64,000 bases of DNA from Porphyra umbilicalis (lineage: Eukaryota > Rhodophyta > Bangiophyceae > Bangiales > Bangiaceae), in contig KV918964.1 of NCBI GenBank assembly GCA_002049455.2, forward strand, positions 1 through 64,000, read 5' to 3'. A program made the translations under genes and the position numbers. Below are positions 22,386 through 33,467 of the stretch, one piece after another. The notes under the pieces were generated by a model. It saw only the letters and a program-made list of their open reading frames with translations. It had not been told where the DNA came from and searched no databases. Positions within the stretch are counted from its first letter, which is position 1, and each line of letters starts with the position of its first letter.

Positions 22386-23614
22386 TCACGGCGGGCTTGC
22401 CGTGGCGGACGCCCGCCGCCACCGAGCCGACGGCGTCCGGCAGCGGGCCGGCCCTGTTGCAATAGACGTCGTCTGCTCCTCAGGTGACGGCTTAGGGATA
22501 TAAGAGGTCAGGAGAGCAAAGCGCCTGTAAATCTCGTCGACGAGGTAGTAGGGCAGCGTGCGCGTGTGGGCATTTATCGTGTAGGGCTTGCTGCGCGGCG
22601 GCCACCGACCGCCAGTATCTTCCAGGTACAGCGGCGACTGGTGCATGACGTTGATGTCGTTCAGACTGCCAGGGGCCCCTACAAAGAGGTGCCACACCCA
22701 CAGGTCCTCGTCACAAACAGCTTCCACTACGATCCCCCTCTTGCCCTCACGACTCTGATAGGTCCCCTCCATCCCCGTCGGACACTAGTGCCACTCCCAG
22801 TGACAACAGTCGAGGGAGCCGATACACCCGGGCACCCTCCGCTTCTTGTTTCGCTGCATGATCTGTTTCAGCTCGTCCTGGTTGGGTCGGCGCAAGTAGA
22901 TAGGTCCCCATTGCTTCACAATGAAGTCCTTCAGAAACTTGTTCGACGTCGCAATCGTTGTCCGGGACAGCCGCACGTACTCGTCGGCTCGGTCGGCCGC
23001 CTTGCCGCAAGCGATAAAACGTAAAGCAGCCACGATCATCTGTAGTGGACGCGCTTGAAGCTTGCCCGTGGCACTGATCCGCTGTTCAAAAAAGAGCTCG
23101 CCCTTGACCGCAATGTAGACACGCTGGAACACAGCGCGAGGGACACGGAACCGCGTCCCGAAGTCCCGCTGTTATAGATGGGCGGAAGACCACCGACACC
23201 AAAGTAGTCCCGTAGAATGCCTTGCAAACCAGCCGCGAAGTCACGGAGCTTGTTGCCGCGGCGCCCGGTAGTAGAGCCGCGACACCTCGATTGTCGGGCA
23301 ATGCGTTGGGTGCGCGCGCGTCGGCGTACAGCCATCAGCACGTGGACATGAGCTTGGACAACGGCAGCTGCATCCGCGCCGTCGTCCTCAGTCAGCAAGG
23401 TCGCAGTGTCCGAAAACTCCTCCTCCTCGCCGTCCAAAGCGAGAGCAGAAGCGCCGACGACCGGACCCGGTGGGGCGCAGGAAGCGGATGAGGAAAACAA
23501 CGGGCGCGTGCAGAGCGGCATCAAGAGGGAGAAGTGGGCGGGTGGGGGGGCGACCGATGCAAGCAGCACTTGTCCCGAACGAGATCGCGCAGACGGAGGG
23601 AGCCAAGCGTGCAC
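22386..23614 (-). pseudogene. PIF-A transposase, PIF/Harbinger (PONG-like), truncated
   Basis: The transposase cuts and pastes the element using a D-D-E active site. Homology to transposase-B is strong: GNKLRDFAAGLQGILRDYFG near the N-terminus, RADEYVRLSRTTIATSNKFL in the middle, GSLDCCHWEWH with the first Asp, and VCDEDLWVWHLFVGAPGSLN then DINVM with the second Asp. Three faults are seen. A one-base frame change lies near 23160 (IYNSG passes into DFGTRFRVPRAVFQ in another frame). A TAG lies at 22782-22784, after HWEWH. Homology is lost after SPEEQTT (about 22467), so the segment with the catalytic Glu is missing and GC-rich low-complexity sequence follows. It lies convergent to ORF1-A, as in PIF-B. 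Confidence 0.85.
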
Positions 23615-24487
23615 CGAGAGGTGGGGGGGTGAGATGCAGATGCCGGCGCGCCAGATAGCGACCGGCGCGTGCCGATCGCATCCGGACGGGGAGGAGGGGC
23701 GAGTGCGATGGAAAACACGAGCGATGCGGGCGGAGCGCGTGGTCGGTGGGATGGAGGAGGGGTCGCGTTGGCAGTGCTCGCGGGCGTGGTGGGTGAGCGA
23801 AAATCGGCGGCGGCGGGATGGGCGTGACGACGGCGGTAAGAAGGGTGGGCGCCCCGTTCCATGCCCTTAATGGCGTGTCCGGCCGACAACTGCGGACAGC
23901 CACCCCAGCACACCCCCCCACCGCTGATGCCCGCCGGCATGATCCCCCACCCCCCCTCCCAGGCAGCACGCGGCGGGGTGCCCCTCCACAGCTCCCCCCA
24001 GGCAGAGCTCGTGGGTGCCCCTGCCATTGACGCAGGGTGGCTCGGAGGCCACATTCCTCCAGATGGCGCGAATCACGGCTCCCGCCGTCCAGGGGCGACC
24101 GTTCGGGTTCGAGCATTCCCTCAGGCAGCTCTCAGGGCTCCCATATCGCTGTGGCACAGCGACCGGCCCGATCTCGCACCTCCAGGCGGCGCAGTCGACG
24201 GCCCCTGCCGCCCTCGCGCCGCGACCTCCCTCCACGTGGGCTCCCAGAGAGGGCCAACGCAGGCACACCACACCCGGCTCGACAGCCCCCCCCCTCTCAG
24301 AATGCCCTGTGAGCGATGCGTGGGAGGCACGCGGACGCAAAAATATCCGACGCGCTTCCCTCTGAGCACGCCGTAACCGAAAAATCTCGCGGGAGCTGTC
24401 GGTCCGCTTTGGAGAGGAGTGGTCCAGATCGATAATTTCTCGTTTCTGAATGATATTGAAAAACCAGGGCTGATCGTGGGCCCACAG
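23615..24487. other. No supported gene; flank of the PIF-A transposase
   Basis: No domain is recognisable. Frames open here on both strands are by-products of GC-rich composition. The right end of PIF-A may lie in this stretch or beyond the Copia-2 insertion at 24488, but no terminal repeat like that of PIF-B was found. Confidence 0.4.
24483..24487. repeat. Copia-2 target site duplication (left)
   Basis: CACAG directly abuts the LTR at 24488 and is repeated at 30035-30039 after the other LTR. Five bases is the usual duplication length for LTR retrotransposons. Confidence 0.85.
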
Positions 24488-24887
24488 TGTGGGAGTACAG
24501 GCTCGTGCCAGCGGTCGGATATCTTTCGGCCTGTGAACGACCGTGTCACCGGGAAAAGGGGGAGAGTCGGTAGACGTGCTCGTCCCCACAACGGTGGTTT
24601 ACTCAGGGAAACAATGACAATCGACACTCTCCCGGCCCACAGCCCGCCACTGCTGGCCGCGGCCCAACTATATGGGGCCCGGCGCCGGCCTCGGCGCACG
24701 CGTACGCGCGTCCGCCCACTCGCGTCCGCCCCCGTCAGTGTCAGGAGGTGCCGGCGGCACCTCGTGTCCGACCACGCTAACACGCTCGTCACAATTGTCA
24801 CGCACAAGACTAGAGAGATCTCAGCGTGCCGGCTCGGACTGTCAGTTCGAGCCTGGAACCCGCGGGGAGGACACAGGCGGATCCACA
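24488..24887 (-). repeat. Copia-2 3' LTR
   Basis: A 400-bp direct copy of 29635-30034, bounded by TGTGGGAGTACAGG on the left and GGCGGATCCACA on the right as read on plus. Directly inside it, on minus, a purine-rich CCGGGGAG serves as the likely polypurine tract (24888-24896). Confidence 0.9.
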
Positions 24888-24889
24888 CT

Positions 24890-25760
24890 CCCCGGATTTC
24901 CGTGGTCGGACACCGGGGGCGCCGGGCCCGGTCGGACAACCCACTGCTCGACCGCGGCATGGTTCCGCCCGGTCAGCAACAAGGAGTCGAGCGCGGGGCA
25001 CGCCTTGACCTTGGTGAGGCCGTCAGCGGGGTTGTTCTCGCTCGCGACGAGCCCGACGTTAGAGACCTCCCGATGACCGTAGGCCTCCCGTGCGGCAGCC
25101 ACGTCAATCAACAGACGCTTCTCCGTCGGGTGGGAGCCGCGGGTGATCACGTCGAACAGCTGCTTGGAGTCCGTCAGCACCGTCAGTGGGATGTGGTGAT
25201 CGTAGAGTCGCTCGAGGTCGTACCGTAGCATGTAGGCCTCGTCAAAGGCAGCGGTAAGGGCGTATACCTCGCCGGCCATGATAGACCGGACGACGCGTTT
25301 GGACTTCCGGCTGCTAAAGCTCAGCACGTGCGCCCTTCCGCTGGCGTCGGCCAGCAGGATGAGAAAGCCCAGTTGCGAGGAGTGGTCGTCGTTGGTTGCT
25401 AACGACGCGTCCGCGTACGCGCGCAGTCGCAGGGATGTCGTGTCGAGGGGGGGGTACTGTAGGCCCAGCCCCTGGCGCGCCCGCGCAGCTTTGACGGCGG
25501 CGTTCAGGGCCCGTACGTGCCGCTGCTCGCAGGTCGCCTCGCTAACTTGGGCCGCCTTGTTGATGGCGCAACAAAGGTCGGGCCGCGTGTGGCCGAGCCA
25601 CGCGACGGCCGCTCGCACCGACGTGAAGCGCTTGTATGACGCGTCCAGCGGCAGCGGCGTCAAGGTCGCGGCGTACTGCTCTTGGTCGAGCGTGAAAGTA
25701 CGCGGCGCCGGTGCCGGTGTGGACGTCACCCGCACACCGACGAACTCCATGTTGTCCATC
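24890..25760 (-). pseudogene. Copia-2 RNase H region
   Basis: This minus frame carries GHTRPDLCCAINKAAQVSE, a YADASLATNDDHSSQLGFLI core, SRKSKRVVRSIMAGEVYALT with the Glu of the active site, LTVLTDSKQLFDVI and NNPADGLTKVK. It is the Ty1/copia RNase H, which degrades the RNA strand during reverse transcription. It lies between protease-integrase and the 3' LTR, as expected for this group. Confidence 0.85.
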
Positions 25761-28080
25761 TGGCGAGGCTTGGCTTCGAAGACACGGAGCGTCGACTCGG
25801 TGGCTGCTTGGAATGCGTAAACACGAATCGCCCACGGATGACATTGGCCCCCCGTGGGACGGAGCGGCGCTTGGTTGGGAGCACTGCTCCACGGGCCAGC
25901 AGCCCATCCACTGCATCCCTCGCCGCTGCTTGGAAGCCAGCGGTTGCTATGCGCGCGTCCCCTGGTGGCACATCCGCGGTCATGTAGACGTCCGCGGGTG
26001 TGCCCCCCACGGGGAGGTCGGCGACGGCATGACAGGCGGCGTCAACAACGGCAACAAACCGTTCCCCGGCGATAACTGCATCGAGGAGGGCACCGAGGTC
26101 CCCCTCCACGGACGCGCCCTTGGCCGTGGCCGTGGGTACCGGAATGGGTACATCAACAATGGTGGCAGGGCGAGCTGGTGCCGTAGGGTGGGCACTCGCC
26201 GTCGGTACCGGCGGGGGACTACCCGCAGTTGCCACCCCAGCGTCCCCGTGTCGCGCCTCGGCACCTGCCGCCCCGCGGCCTACCGTGGTCCCATCCGGGT
26301 TGGCATGCTGGGGCGCTCTCGAGCCCACTGGGGGGCTCGCCGCGGTTCGCCCCGCACCAGGGGTCGCCGCTCCCGCCGTCTGCGGGGGTGCGCACTTGTC
26401 CGCCGGCGGGTAATACCGGCGGAGCTTATCGACGTGATAGGGTCGGAGGCGACCGTCAATCTCCACCCAGGCCAACTTATCACGGCGGGTCACGATCGGG
26501 TGCGGGCCGATCCACCTGTTTGTCGGCGGCTCGCGGTAGACCAACACGAGCGTTCCCACGGGGAGGTCCGCGTCTGCCGCAGCTGGTACTCGGAGGCGAA
26601 GGGCCGCTTGGACGCGCGCGCGCGCGACTTGTGCGCGCATCTCTCGGCAGGCCGCCTCAGCCGCGCGCATCCGGTCCTCCTGCGTGGGTAGGCGCAGCGG
26701 ACTGACGGGCACCCGGGGGATCATCCCAAATACCAGCAGAGTCGGGACAAGGCCATGGGGTCCGACCGTCGTGTTCATGGCCGACACCGCCAGGGCGAGG
26801 GACACTTCTGGGGGAAGGTCGGGGTGGTCGGCCTTGACCCGGCGGTAGATTTGCCTCAACACGGCGTGGTACCGTTCTCCCGCACCCAAAGAGTTGTGTG
26901 ACTCGACACCGGACTCACGCTGGTGGATCCCGGCCGCGTGGGCGAGCGCCCGCCACCCGGCGGCGACGAACTGCGGACCTTGGTCGGTGTGCATCTGCTC
27001 CGGGTGCCCCGCGTAGGCGTGGGCCCAGATTCTGGCGTACGTCCACCATACCGCCTCCCCGCTTTCACCCGACAGGAAGGCGGACGCACTGAACAGGGTG
27101 TCCTTGTCGACGACATGTAGCACGGGCTTCCCGTCCAGGTACATGATGTCCAGCAGGACGATGCGGTTGAACACGATATCGTCGTGTGGTAACGCCACGC
27201 GGAAGCGGCTTGGTGCCTCTGCCAGGCGTTGGCACACTTGGCACGCCTGCGTCAGGGCGGCCAGCTGCGTACGCGTCTCGGCCGTTGCGTGCGGGTCCCC
27301 GGCCTGCCGCAGCACGGCAAATAAGCGGTCGGGGTGCGGGTGGGCGAAGTGTCGGTGGATGCGGTCCAGCTCGGCCACGGAGTAGTGGACGTCTGCCCCC
27401 CAAACGAGGTAGATATGACCGCCCTTTCGCTGCAGCGGCGCGGTGATACCCCGACCGTCGCTCACCAGGCGGTTGGTTACGTTATTCACATAGAGGCCAT
27501 ACTTGTCGAGCGTGTCGAGGCCGAGGAGCAGGGGGATGTCCAGGGGGACAATGTCCACGCGCAGGGGGAGGTAAAAAGTCGGGGACAATGGGATGTGTAC
27601 AGAAAGGGTACCCCGACTTTCGTAGACCTCGCCCCCGAATCGAAACAACGTCACCTCGGTAGGAGCCATGGGGGGCTTCCCTCCAACTAGGCGCGCGTAG
27701 GCGCTGACCTGGTTCGCCCCCATCACAGTACGTGATGCTCCCGTGTCGAGGCACGCCCCCTCGAAGCCGCCGCGAGGTACATCGCGGCGCAGCAAGTCCA
27801 CCAGCTTGCCTTGGTCATCCTCGACGCTTGGCAACGGGCGTCTCTTGCCGGGGGTGGTGCGACGAGCTACACCCCCGGGACAAAAGACACCTCCTCCATG
27901 CTCTCGGTCGAGGGTCCCGCGGACGACTCGCCCCGCGTCGTCGCCGCGACCAACATCGCGTCGTACAGCCGCGACTCGACCGCGGCGTTGTCGTCGAGCA
28001 GGGTGACGGACGCCGCGCCGGCGCCTGTCTCGCCGGCGGCGTCGGCAGCGTCGGCCGCGTGCTCCTCGTGCACCTGTGTG
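25730..28080 (-). pseudogene. Copia-2 protease and integrase region
   Basis: The frame reads in order: the protease motif GACLDTGASRTVMGANQVSA, with LLLGLDTLDKYGLYVNN at its end; the zinc-binding HRHFAHPHPDRLFAVLRQ with CQVCQR; and the integrase core LLDIMYLDGKPVLHVVDKDT, QMHTDQGPQFVAAGW and RYHAVLRQIYRRVKAD. A C-terminal domain follows (LVLVYREPPTNRWIGPHPIV), then a Pro/Thr/Ala-rich linker. Text resembling the start of reverse transcriptase lies at the far end. Frame and motifs are otherwise clean over more than 700 residues. Confidence 0.85.
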
Positions 28081-29465
28081 CACAGGTGGTATAGGACACT
28101 CGCCAACGCCGGCGTCCCCGCGCGCTTCTTGGCAAAGTAGTCCAGCTTGCGCTTGGCGGCGCGCGTGACGTCACGCGGGTGCGGGCAGTCCCGCATGGTG
28201 TGGCCCGGGTCGTCGCAATTGAAGCACCCCATCAGGCTCAGCGGGTCAAAGCCGTCCTTGCGCTGCCCGGCGCGGCTGGTCCCCCCCGCAGACTTGGCAC
28301 CGATGCCCTTGTTGGGACGTCCGTACACACCTTGGCCCGCGTACAGCACGGTAGCCACCTCGGTCGACCCCGGCGCACCGTCCGCCGGGTTGTCCTTGGC
28401 GATCGCCTGCTTCGCCTCGCCGTGCAGCTGCAGGGCCGCCTCCAGCTCTCCGTACAGCTGCTGGAACGAGAGGTTGTGTGTCGGGACGCGGCTCAAGGGC
28501 TCGTTTGCCCACGGGTACCCGACGACGGCGTGGCGCAGGAAGTCGACGCGGTGGGCGTCGCCTTGGTGGGAGCGCGGCACCATCGGCGCGAGCTTCATGA
28601 TGTTCTTGTAGGTCTGTTCGAGCGCGAACGTCTCCGTCTTGCCCTGCGCGACCAGCGTGCTCATGCGGAAAGTCGACAGGTCGTTCTTGACGCGGCTCTG
28701 CCGCACCACCGAGTTGTACTCGGTGCTCACCAGTTCCACCGCCTGGTTGAAGGAGGTAGCGAAGGCCTGGACGTTCTCCAAGTAGAAACGCTTGGCGTCG
28801 CCGGCGAGCAGGTTGTGCAAGAACTGGAGCTTCTGTGACGAGGTCAGGTTGTAGTCCCGGCTCACCTGCTGGTAGTCGGCCACGTACTCCATCCAGGCCT
28901 CCCCCAGCCCGCCAGAGAACTTGGCGGCCTTGTCCTTGAACCGCATTGCCAAGTTGTGGGCAAGGCGGTCCGGCGGGTTGGTCCCACCCATATTGCTGCT
29001 GCCACCGTTGTGGCCGGACGCGCTGGGGGAGTCGTCCGTTGCCGCGGTGGCGTTGGCTCGGCGCCCCGCCGCGAGCTGCACCCGTACGATCTCCTTGGCC
29101 GCCACGGTGTCCTCGGCGTCCGTGTACAGGGACGCCGCCAACAGCGGGGGCACTCGGTGGGACGGATGCGTGCCGAGGGCTGCGCCGTGGCTGTCGAGCC
29201 AACGGCGGAGCTCACGGAGCGCCAGGGGCAGAGCCCCAAGATCGGCACCGAAGAGCACGCCAGGGGGAAACTCGTCGGCGACGGCCGCCTTGAGCTGGGC
29301 GCCCGACAGCGGGATATCGCGCGCCTCAACGTCCAGGGCGCGGATCGACTGGACGAAGCCACGCTGCACCGGGCTCAGCACCGCGAGGTCCACGGACGCC
29401 ATGAACAGGGGCGGTGCGGGTGACGCCTCATCGGCCGCCGTGGCGTGGCTCGTCGTTTCCGGCAT
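27867..29465 (-). pseudogene. Copia-2 gag
   Basis: The ATG at 29465 (MPETTSHATAADEASPAPPL) opens a frame of about 530 residues. It has a gag core (AKFSGGLGEAWMEYVADYQQ, LQFLHNLLAGDAKRFYLENV, QTYKNIMKLAPMVPRSHQGD) and a CX2CX4HX4C zinc knuckle, CFNCDDPGHTMRDC. The product would package the element's RNA into particles. Its 3' end overlaps the start of the protease frame. Confidence 0.85.
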
Positions 29466-29634
29466 GATGACGGGAGCGGGGGCAAACGTAGGATCTGGAA
29501 ACAGGGATCGGGGCAAACGGAGGATCAGGGACACGGGATCGGGGCAAACGCCGGGTCCAGACAAGTCACTCGGAGACTGGATTCTCAGCAACGTATCAAG
29601 AGATCGTGCACGGCCAGCACCAGTAAATCGCGAA

Positions 29635-30034
29635 TGTGGGAGTACAGGCTCGTGCCAGCGGTCGGATATCCCTCGGCCTGTGAACGACTGTGTCACCGGG
29701 AAAAGGGGGAGAGTCGGTAGACGTGCTCGTCCCCACAACGGTGGTTTACTCAGGGAAACAATGACAATCGACACTCTCCCGGCCCACGGCCCGCCACTGC
29801 TGGCCGCGGCCCAACTATATGGGGCCCGCCGCCGGCCTCGGCGCACGCGTACGCGCGTCCGCCCACTCGCGCCCGCCCCCGTCAGTGTCAGGAGGTGCCG
29901 GAGGCACCTCGTGTCCGACCACGCTAACACGCTCGTCACAATTGTCACGCACAAGACTAGAGAGATCTCAGCGTGCCGGCTCGGACTGTCAGTTCGAGCC
30001 TGGAACCCGCGGGGCAGACACAGGCGGAAGCACA
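29635..30034 (-). repeat. Copia-2 5' LTR
   Basis: 400 bp, ending GGCGGAAGCACA on plus and abutting CACAG at 30035. It differs from the other LTR at scattered single positions, mostly transitions. Confidence 0.9.
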
Positions 30035-30039
30035 CACAG
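30035..30039. repeat. Copia-2 target site duplication (right)
   Basis: CACAG, the copy of 24483-24487. Without the element, the flanks would read from 24487 directly into 30040. Confidence 0.85.
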
Positions 30040-30107
30040 GTTGCTCGCTTAAGCGTGCTATCTTATGTACTGTTTCGAATCGTTCGACCAATGAGAGAGC
30101 ATAGAAG

Positions 30108-30175
30108 AATGGGGTCAGTTTGGGACCGATCCCATTTCCGGTCGGGAATAGGGTCGGTCCAGCCCAGGCCCCATT
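30108..30175. repeat. Imperfect hairpin, about 25-bp arms
   Basis: AATGGGGTCAGTTTGGGACC near 30108 is matched in inverted form by GGTCGGTCCAGCCCAGGCCC ending near 30173, with several mismatches. It may be a small non-autonomous element or a decayed palindrome. Confidence 0.5.
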
Positions 30176-30231
30176 TCTGAAACCAACATATGCGTTGTAC
30201 TGACGTCATGTGATTTGGTTGAAAGCAAGCC

Positions 30232-30634
30232 TATTGCTGATCCCCGAATTTTGTCCTGGTGGACAGAGACTGACTTGCGGACCGACTCTCTCCACCAATC
30301 AGATGCGCCCCTGGGACTGACTTGGTGCTCCTGATTGCTTACATGTGCCCATCCAGCCTGGAAATCAACATCAGCTCCGCTTCTTTTCTGCACTTCTGGC
30401 GAGGAGACAGTAGAAACCCTCAAGATCCCGCGTAGGCAGCTTGCTCCGTGCGAAGAAAAGCGGATCAAGCGGCAACAAACAGTGAGTTCTGCTCGATGCA
30501 AGGTTCTGGCACCGAATGCGGGCTTTCTATTGGCTTCGATGCCTTCTTACTGTCGTTTTAAACCAATAGAGTGCTCTTAATCAGAGTCAGTCTCTGTCTT
30601 TGCCCCCCAGGACAAAATTCGGGGATCAGCAATA
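30232..30634. mobile_element. MITE copy 1 (403 bp, TA-flanked TIRs)
   Basis: The ends TATTGCTGATCCCCGAATTT and AAATTCGGGGATCAGCAATA are perfect inverted repeats of at least 28 bp. A sister copy of identical length, oriented the same way, lies at 38410-38812. The interior has no coding capacity, so it is a non-autonomous DNA transposon. TA at both edges of both copies fits a TA target duplication, as in Tc1/mariner-type elements, though TA could instead be part of the repeat. Confidence 0.85.
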
Positions 30635-31187
30635 AATGAGGTCGGAGACGTTGATGCGGGAGCGTTCCGGCCCCATTTCCTTGATATTGAGACACGTTTG
30701 TGCCACGTTGCGCCACGTTTCGCAAATATGACTTGGGGCCGATGTTGCAGGGTTTGCTCCGGGCGCACGTGAAAGCGAAAGACAGTGAGTAACACGAGAG
30801 CTTCCTCGTCTTCGCCCAGGAGGGGTCGCTGTGACGGAGGCTCCCCCGTGCGAAGAACGCGGGCTGGTGCGCGATGTGTTGGACGGCGGCGTGAAGGACT
30901 GCGGTCGCGTCCACAAAAAACCAGGCCATTGATTGATAAAGCGTGAGTCTGGCAATTTCAAAATGCCCGTGGCACATGCGTGCCCCATGGCGGCGCCATC
31001 TACCCTTCCGCAGCCTTCAGCCCACCCGCCACACTCAGGAATGGAGGCGGCCGCTCTTTCTGCTTCCCGCGAAGATGACGCAATCGTACAGCGTTATTCT
31101 TTGCATCTCGTCGTAGACTTGTAGCCGCGTGAGTACGATGCCTCTCTCTTCCGCCGCCGTGCTGACCTGTGAGAGTTCGTCAACCTG

Positions 31188-31457
31188 ATGCTTGCCATGT
31201 GCTCTGGCAAGGACCTTGCCACGCTCATCCACTGGCGCCATTGTGTGGAGAAAGACCTGTACCCTGTGTTTTTTGGCTGCTTCACGCAGCGTGGTCTGGT
31301 GCCCGTCTTCACCTCAGCATTTCGCGAGCCCACAGAGCGAGCCTCGTCAACCGTCGCCATGAACGAGTTCGTTGAGATACTGGACGCGGTTGTCGACTGC
31401 TTTTACTCACGCTGGGACCTACGAAACGAGAAGACCAAGTACCTCATTTGCACGTAG
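31188..31457 (+). CDS. Unidentified ORF fragment
   Basis: This 89-residue plus frame starts MLAMCSGKDLATLIHWRHCV and ends VDCFYSRWDLRNEKTKYLIC. Its composition is unlike the shadow ORFs around it: 'MNEFVEILDAVVDCFYSRWD' looks like a genuine amphipathic helix. Protein-like text also occurs just upstream (ASREDDAIVQRYSLHLVVDL, about 31066-31124) in another frame. That suggests the surviving 3' part of a decayed gene. No family is recognised; a transposase is one possibility. Confidence 0.35.
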   Translation: MLAMCSGKDLATLIHWRHCVEKDLYPVFFGCFTQRGLVPVFTSAFREPTERASSTVAMNEFVEILDAVVDCFYSRWDLRNEKTKYLICT

Positions 31458-32342
31458 CACACGCCAACTGCGCTTGCCTGTGGTGGCTGCGTGTTGAACG
31501 ACCCATTCTATGATGGTGCTTACAAGGGGAGGGTGTGTGCGACCTTGACTATTTGGATGACTGATCTCTGGTTTTTGGACTGCAATGGCCACCACACACG
31601 AAGCTCATGCAGGTACGCTGGCGGGCGACAAGCCACCCACCTCGCCGCCGTAGCCACCGGCACCGCCGGCGGTCACGTCGGCATGGGCACTGCCAAGGGT
31701 GGCTTCGGCAGCTAAAGGTGCAGACGACCGGTTTGGCCTGCACGCTGTAGCGGTTCTAAGCACCACCACGTTGTTTCGTCGTCTGGCCGAAATGACATCT
31801 TGATCAGCTCGGTCCGTCGAAGGGAACTCCCCCGGAAATCGACCCACAGCCCAGCCTTCCCCCAACGGGAGGAGAGGATCACGGCAAAGCCCAGGGGGGA
31901 ATCGTAGTCCAAAGCACAGTTGGTTTTATCAAACGGCGACGGGGACGGCGTCCCCGCTGTCAATAAACCCCTCCCAACCCGAACGCCGGTGGCCAAAGTA
32001 GCCACCCCAAATGCGCAAAACAGATAAATCCCTCCAAAGCGAAAAGTTCAAACAAGTAGTAGGGGGGTTGGGAAAACCACTTGGGAAAAGCCCCGCCCCC
32101 GACCGAATCCGACCTCCCCGAGATCTGGACAGATCATTCCCTTGCTGGCCCGGATCGGGATTTTTTGGGACGGCCCCTCGGGGTGTGCTGTACACAGCTG
32201 AGGGGCCACTCCCCTTCCAACTGTAAGACCGCCGATTGCCACACGCGCGGGCTCCACGCCCAGTTAAGCCGTCGCATACGGCTTTCCGCATTACAGCCGT
32301 CTACGAAAAGAAAACTGCGACGTGGCGAAATGTGAATGGGGC

Positions 32343-32365
32343 GTGGGGTCGCGGAGCGACCCCAC
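32343..32365. repeat. Perfect hairpin, 10-bp stem
   Basis: GTGGGGTCGC and GCGACCCCAC are separated by GGA. A second short inverted pair (GGGGGT with ACCCCC) follows at about 32385-32400. Possibly part of a decayed element end. Confidence 0.6.
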
Positions 32366-33467
32366 ACTCTGGCACACTGTGAGAGGGGGTGCGACCCCCC
32401 GCGATCGGGAGGGGGGGGTTGAACGACCAATTGGTACCGCCCCTGCGTCCACGGCGGACGACGGCGTCGCGATTGCATTCGACACTGTCTGTCTGTGATC
32501 CTCGGATCATCAACTGCCTGCCGCGCTTCGCGGCTCGGTTCTCTTCACCAGACTCCTATCGATCGAATCTGGCCACATCCACTTTTACAGAGCAGTACGT
32601 CAACATACTGATCGCATTATTTCAATACGACTGGCGTCCCTATCGGCTGCACGCACGAGAGGCACAAGTCTGGCCGCCCCCGTCCGTGTCATATTTTTCC
32701 CAGCCGGCGGCGACGGAGGCGGCCGCGCAATGGTGCTTGAGATTGTTGCAGGCGAGCGTACGTGTCGCATGTGCAGGGGGGTAGTTGGGAAGATGCGGGG
32801 GGGGGGGTGTGCCTGCGGGTACCATAGAAACGAGGAGAAGGAGAAAAAAGACGAGAGGAGCGGCGACCTGGCTACGACACGGCTGTGCCGTAGTGTCCAA
32901 GACGCGTCTGTCTGGGCGGCGAGCCATCCGATCCCATGTCTGAGGACAGGTAGTTGCCGCATGAAACTTCCATGACTGTTGTTGACATGACAATATGCCA
33001 CGTCTCGAGGCGGCCCCCCAGAACCGGTCTTCAGCAGTGGTGGATTGTGGAATCTTTGAAAGCCCGCGCCATGGAGCCACTCGGCGCGGAAATGTCCTGA
33101 CATCAGCTACTTCGGCCAATGAACGAGGTAAAATTGTCACCGTAGCCAACCAGAGGACGTCATTTGCCTATGCGACAAACCACCCACTGCTAACTGGGCG
33201 TGGCTCCTACTGGGTGCTCCACCGGCGGCGCAGTTGCACGCAGCTGCAGAGGGGTTGATGGACGCCGCGGTGGCGCAGGCTTGGCAAGAGCCGGCTCAGG
33301 AACGACGGGTCCGCAAGAGGCGGTTTCATTGGCCAACTTGACCTCGGATGCGCGCCTACCACGGCAGTCGCCCCCGCACCCCGCCGGTGCCGCCGACTTC
33401 CAGGAGCTGAGGGCGCGCGGCAAGCTGCCACTTGGCCGCCTCCGTGCCCGACGCTCTCGGACATGGA

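Larger units (their letters stand above)
24488..30034 (-). mobile_element. Ty1/copia-order LTR retrotransposon Copia-2 (fossil)
   Basis: A 5547-bp element on the minus strand with two 400-bp LTRs flanked by CACAG duplications. Parts recognised, in minus-strand order, are gag with zinc knuckle, protease, integrase, some reverse transcriptase text and RNase H. Integrase before RNase H, and the ADGLTK motif near the end of RNase H, place it in the Ty1/copia group. The LTRs differ at roughly ten of 400 positions by eye, so it is fairly young. It is not whole; about two or three breaks are apparent. The gag and protease frames overlap in different frames, consistent with the ribosomal frameshifting used by many LTR elements. 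Confidence 0.9.
30635..33467. other. Mostly non-coding; one possible small ORF (31188-31457)
   Basis: No recognisable domain apart from the possible ORF listed separately. Frames elsewhere are short or overlapping. A perfect 10-bp-stem hairpin lies at 32343-32365. The segment 31900-32300 has no strong coding signal on either strand. Confidence 0.4.

Noticed and set aside
15500-23600. PIF-A as a fully bounded element
   Set aside because: No terminal inverted repeat with a 3-bp duplication could be found; only its gene relics are reported.
24103-24120. GGTTCGAGCATTCC as a tRNA B box
   Set aside because: It departs from the B-box consensus, and no A box or cloverleaf is evident upstream.
31900-32300. 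Possible rRNA fragment
   Set aside because: No conserved rRNA motif could be recognised on either strand.
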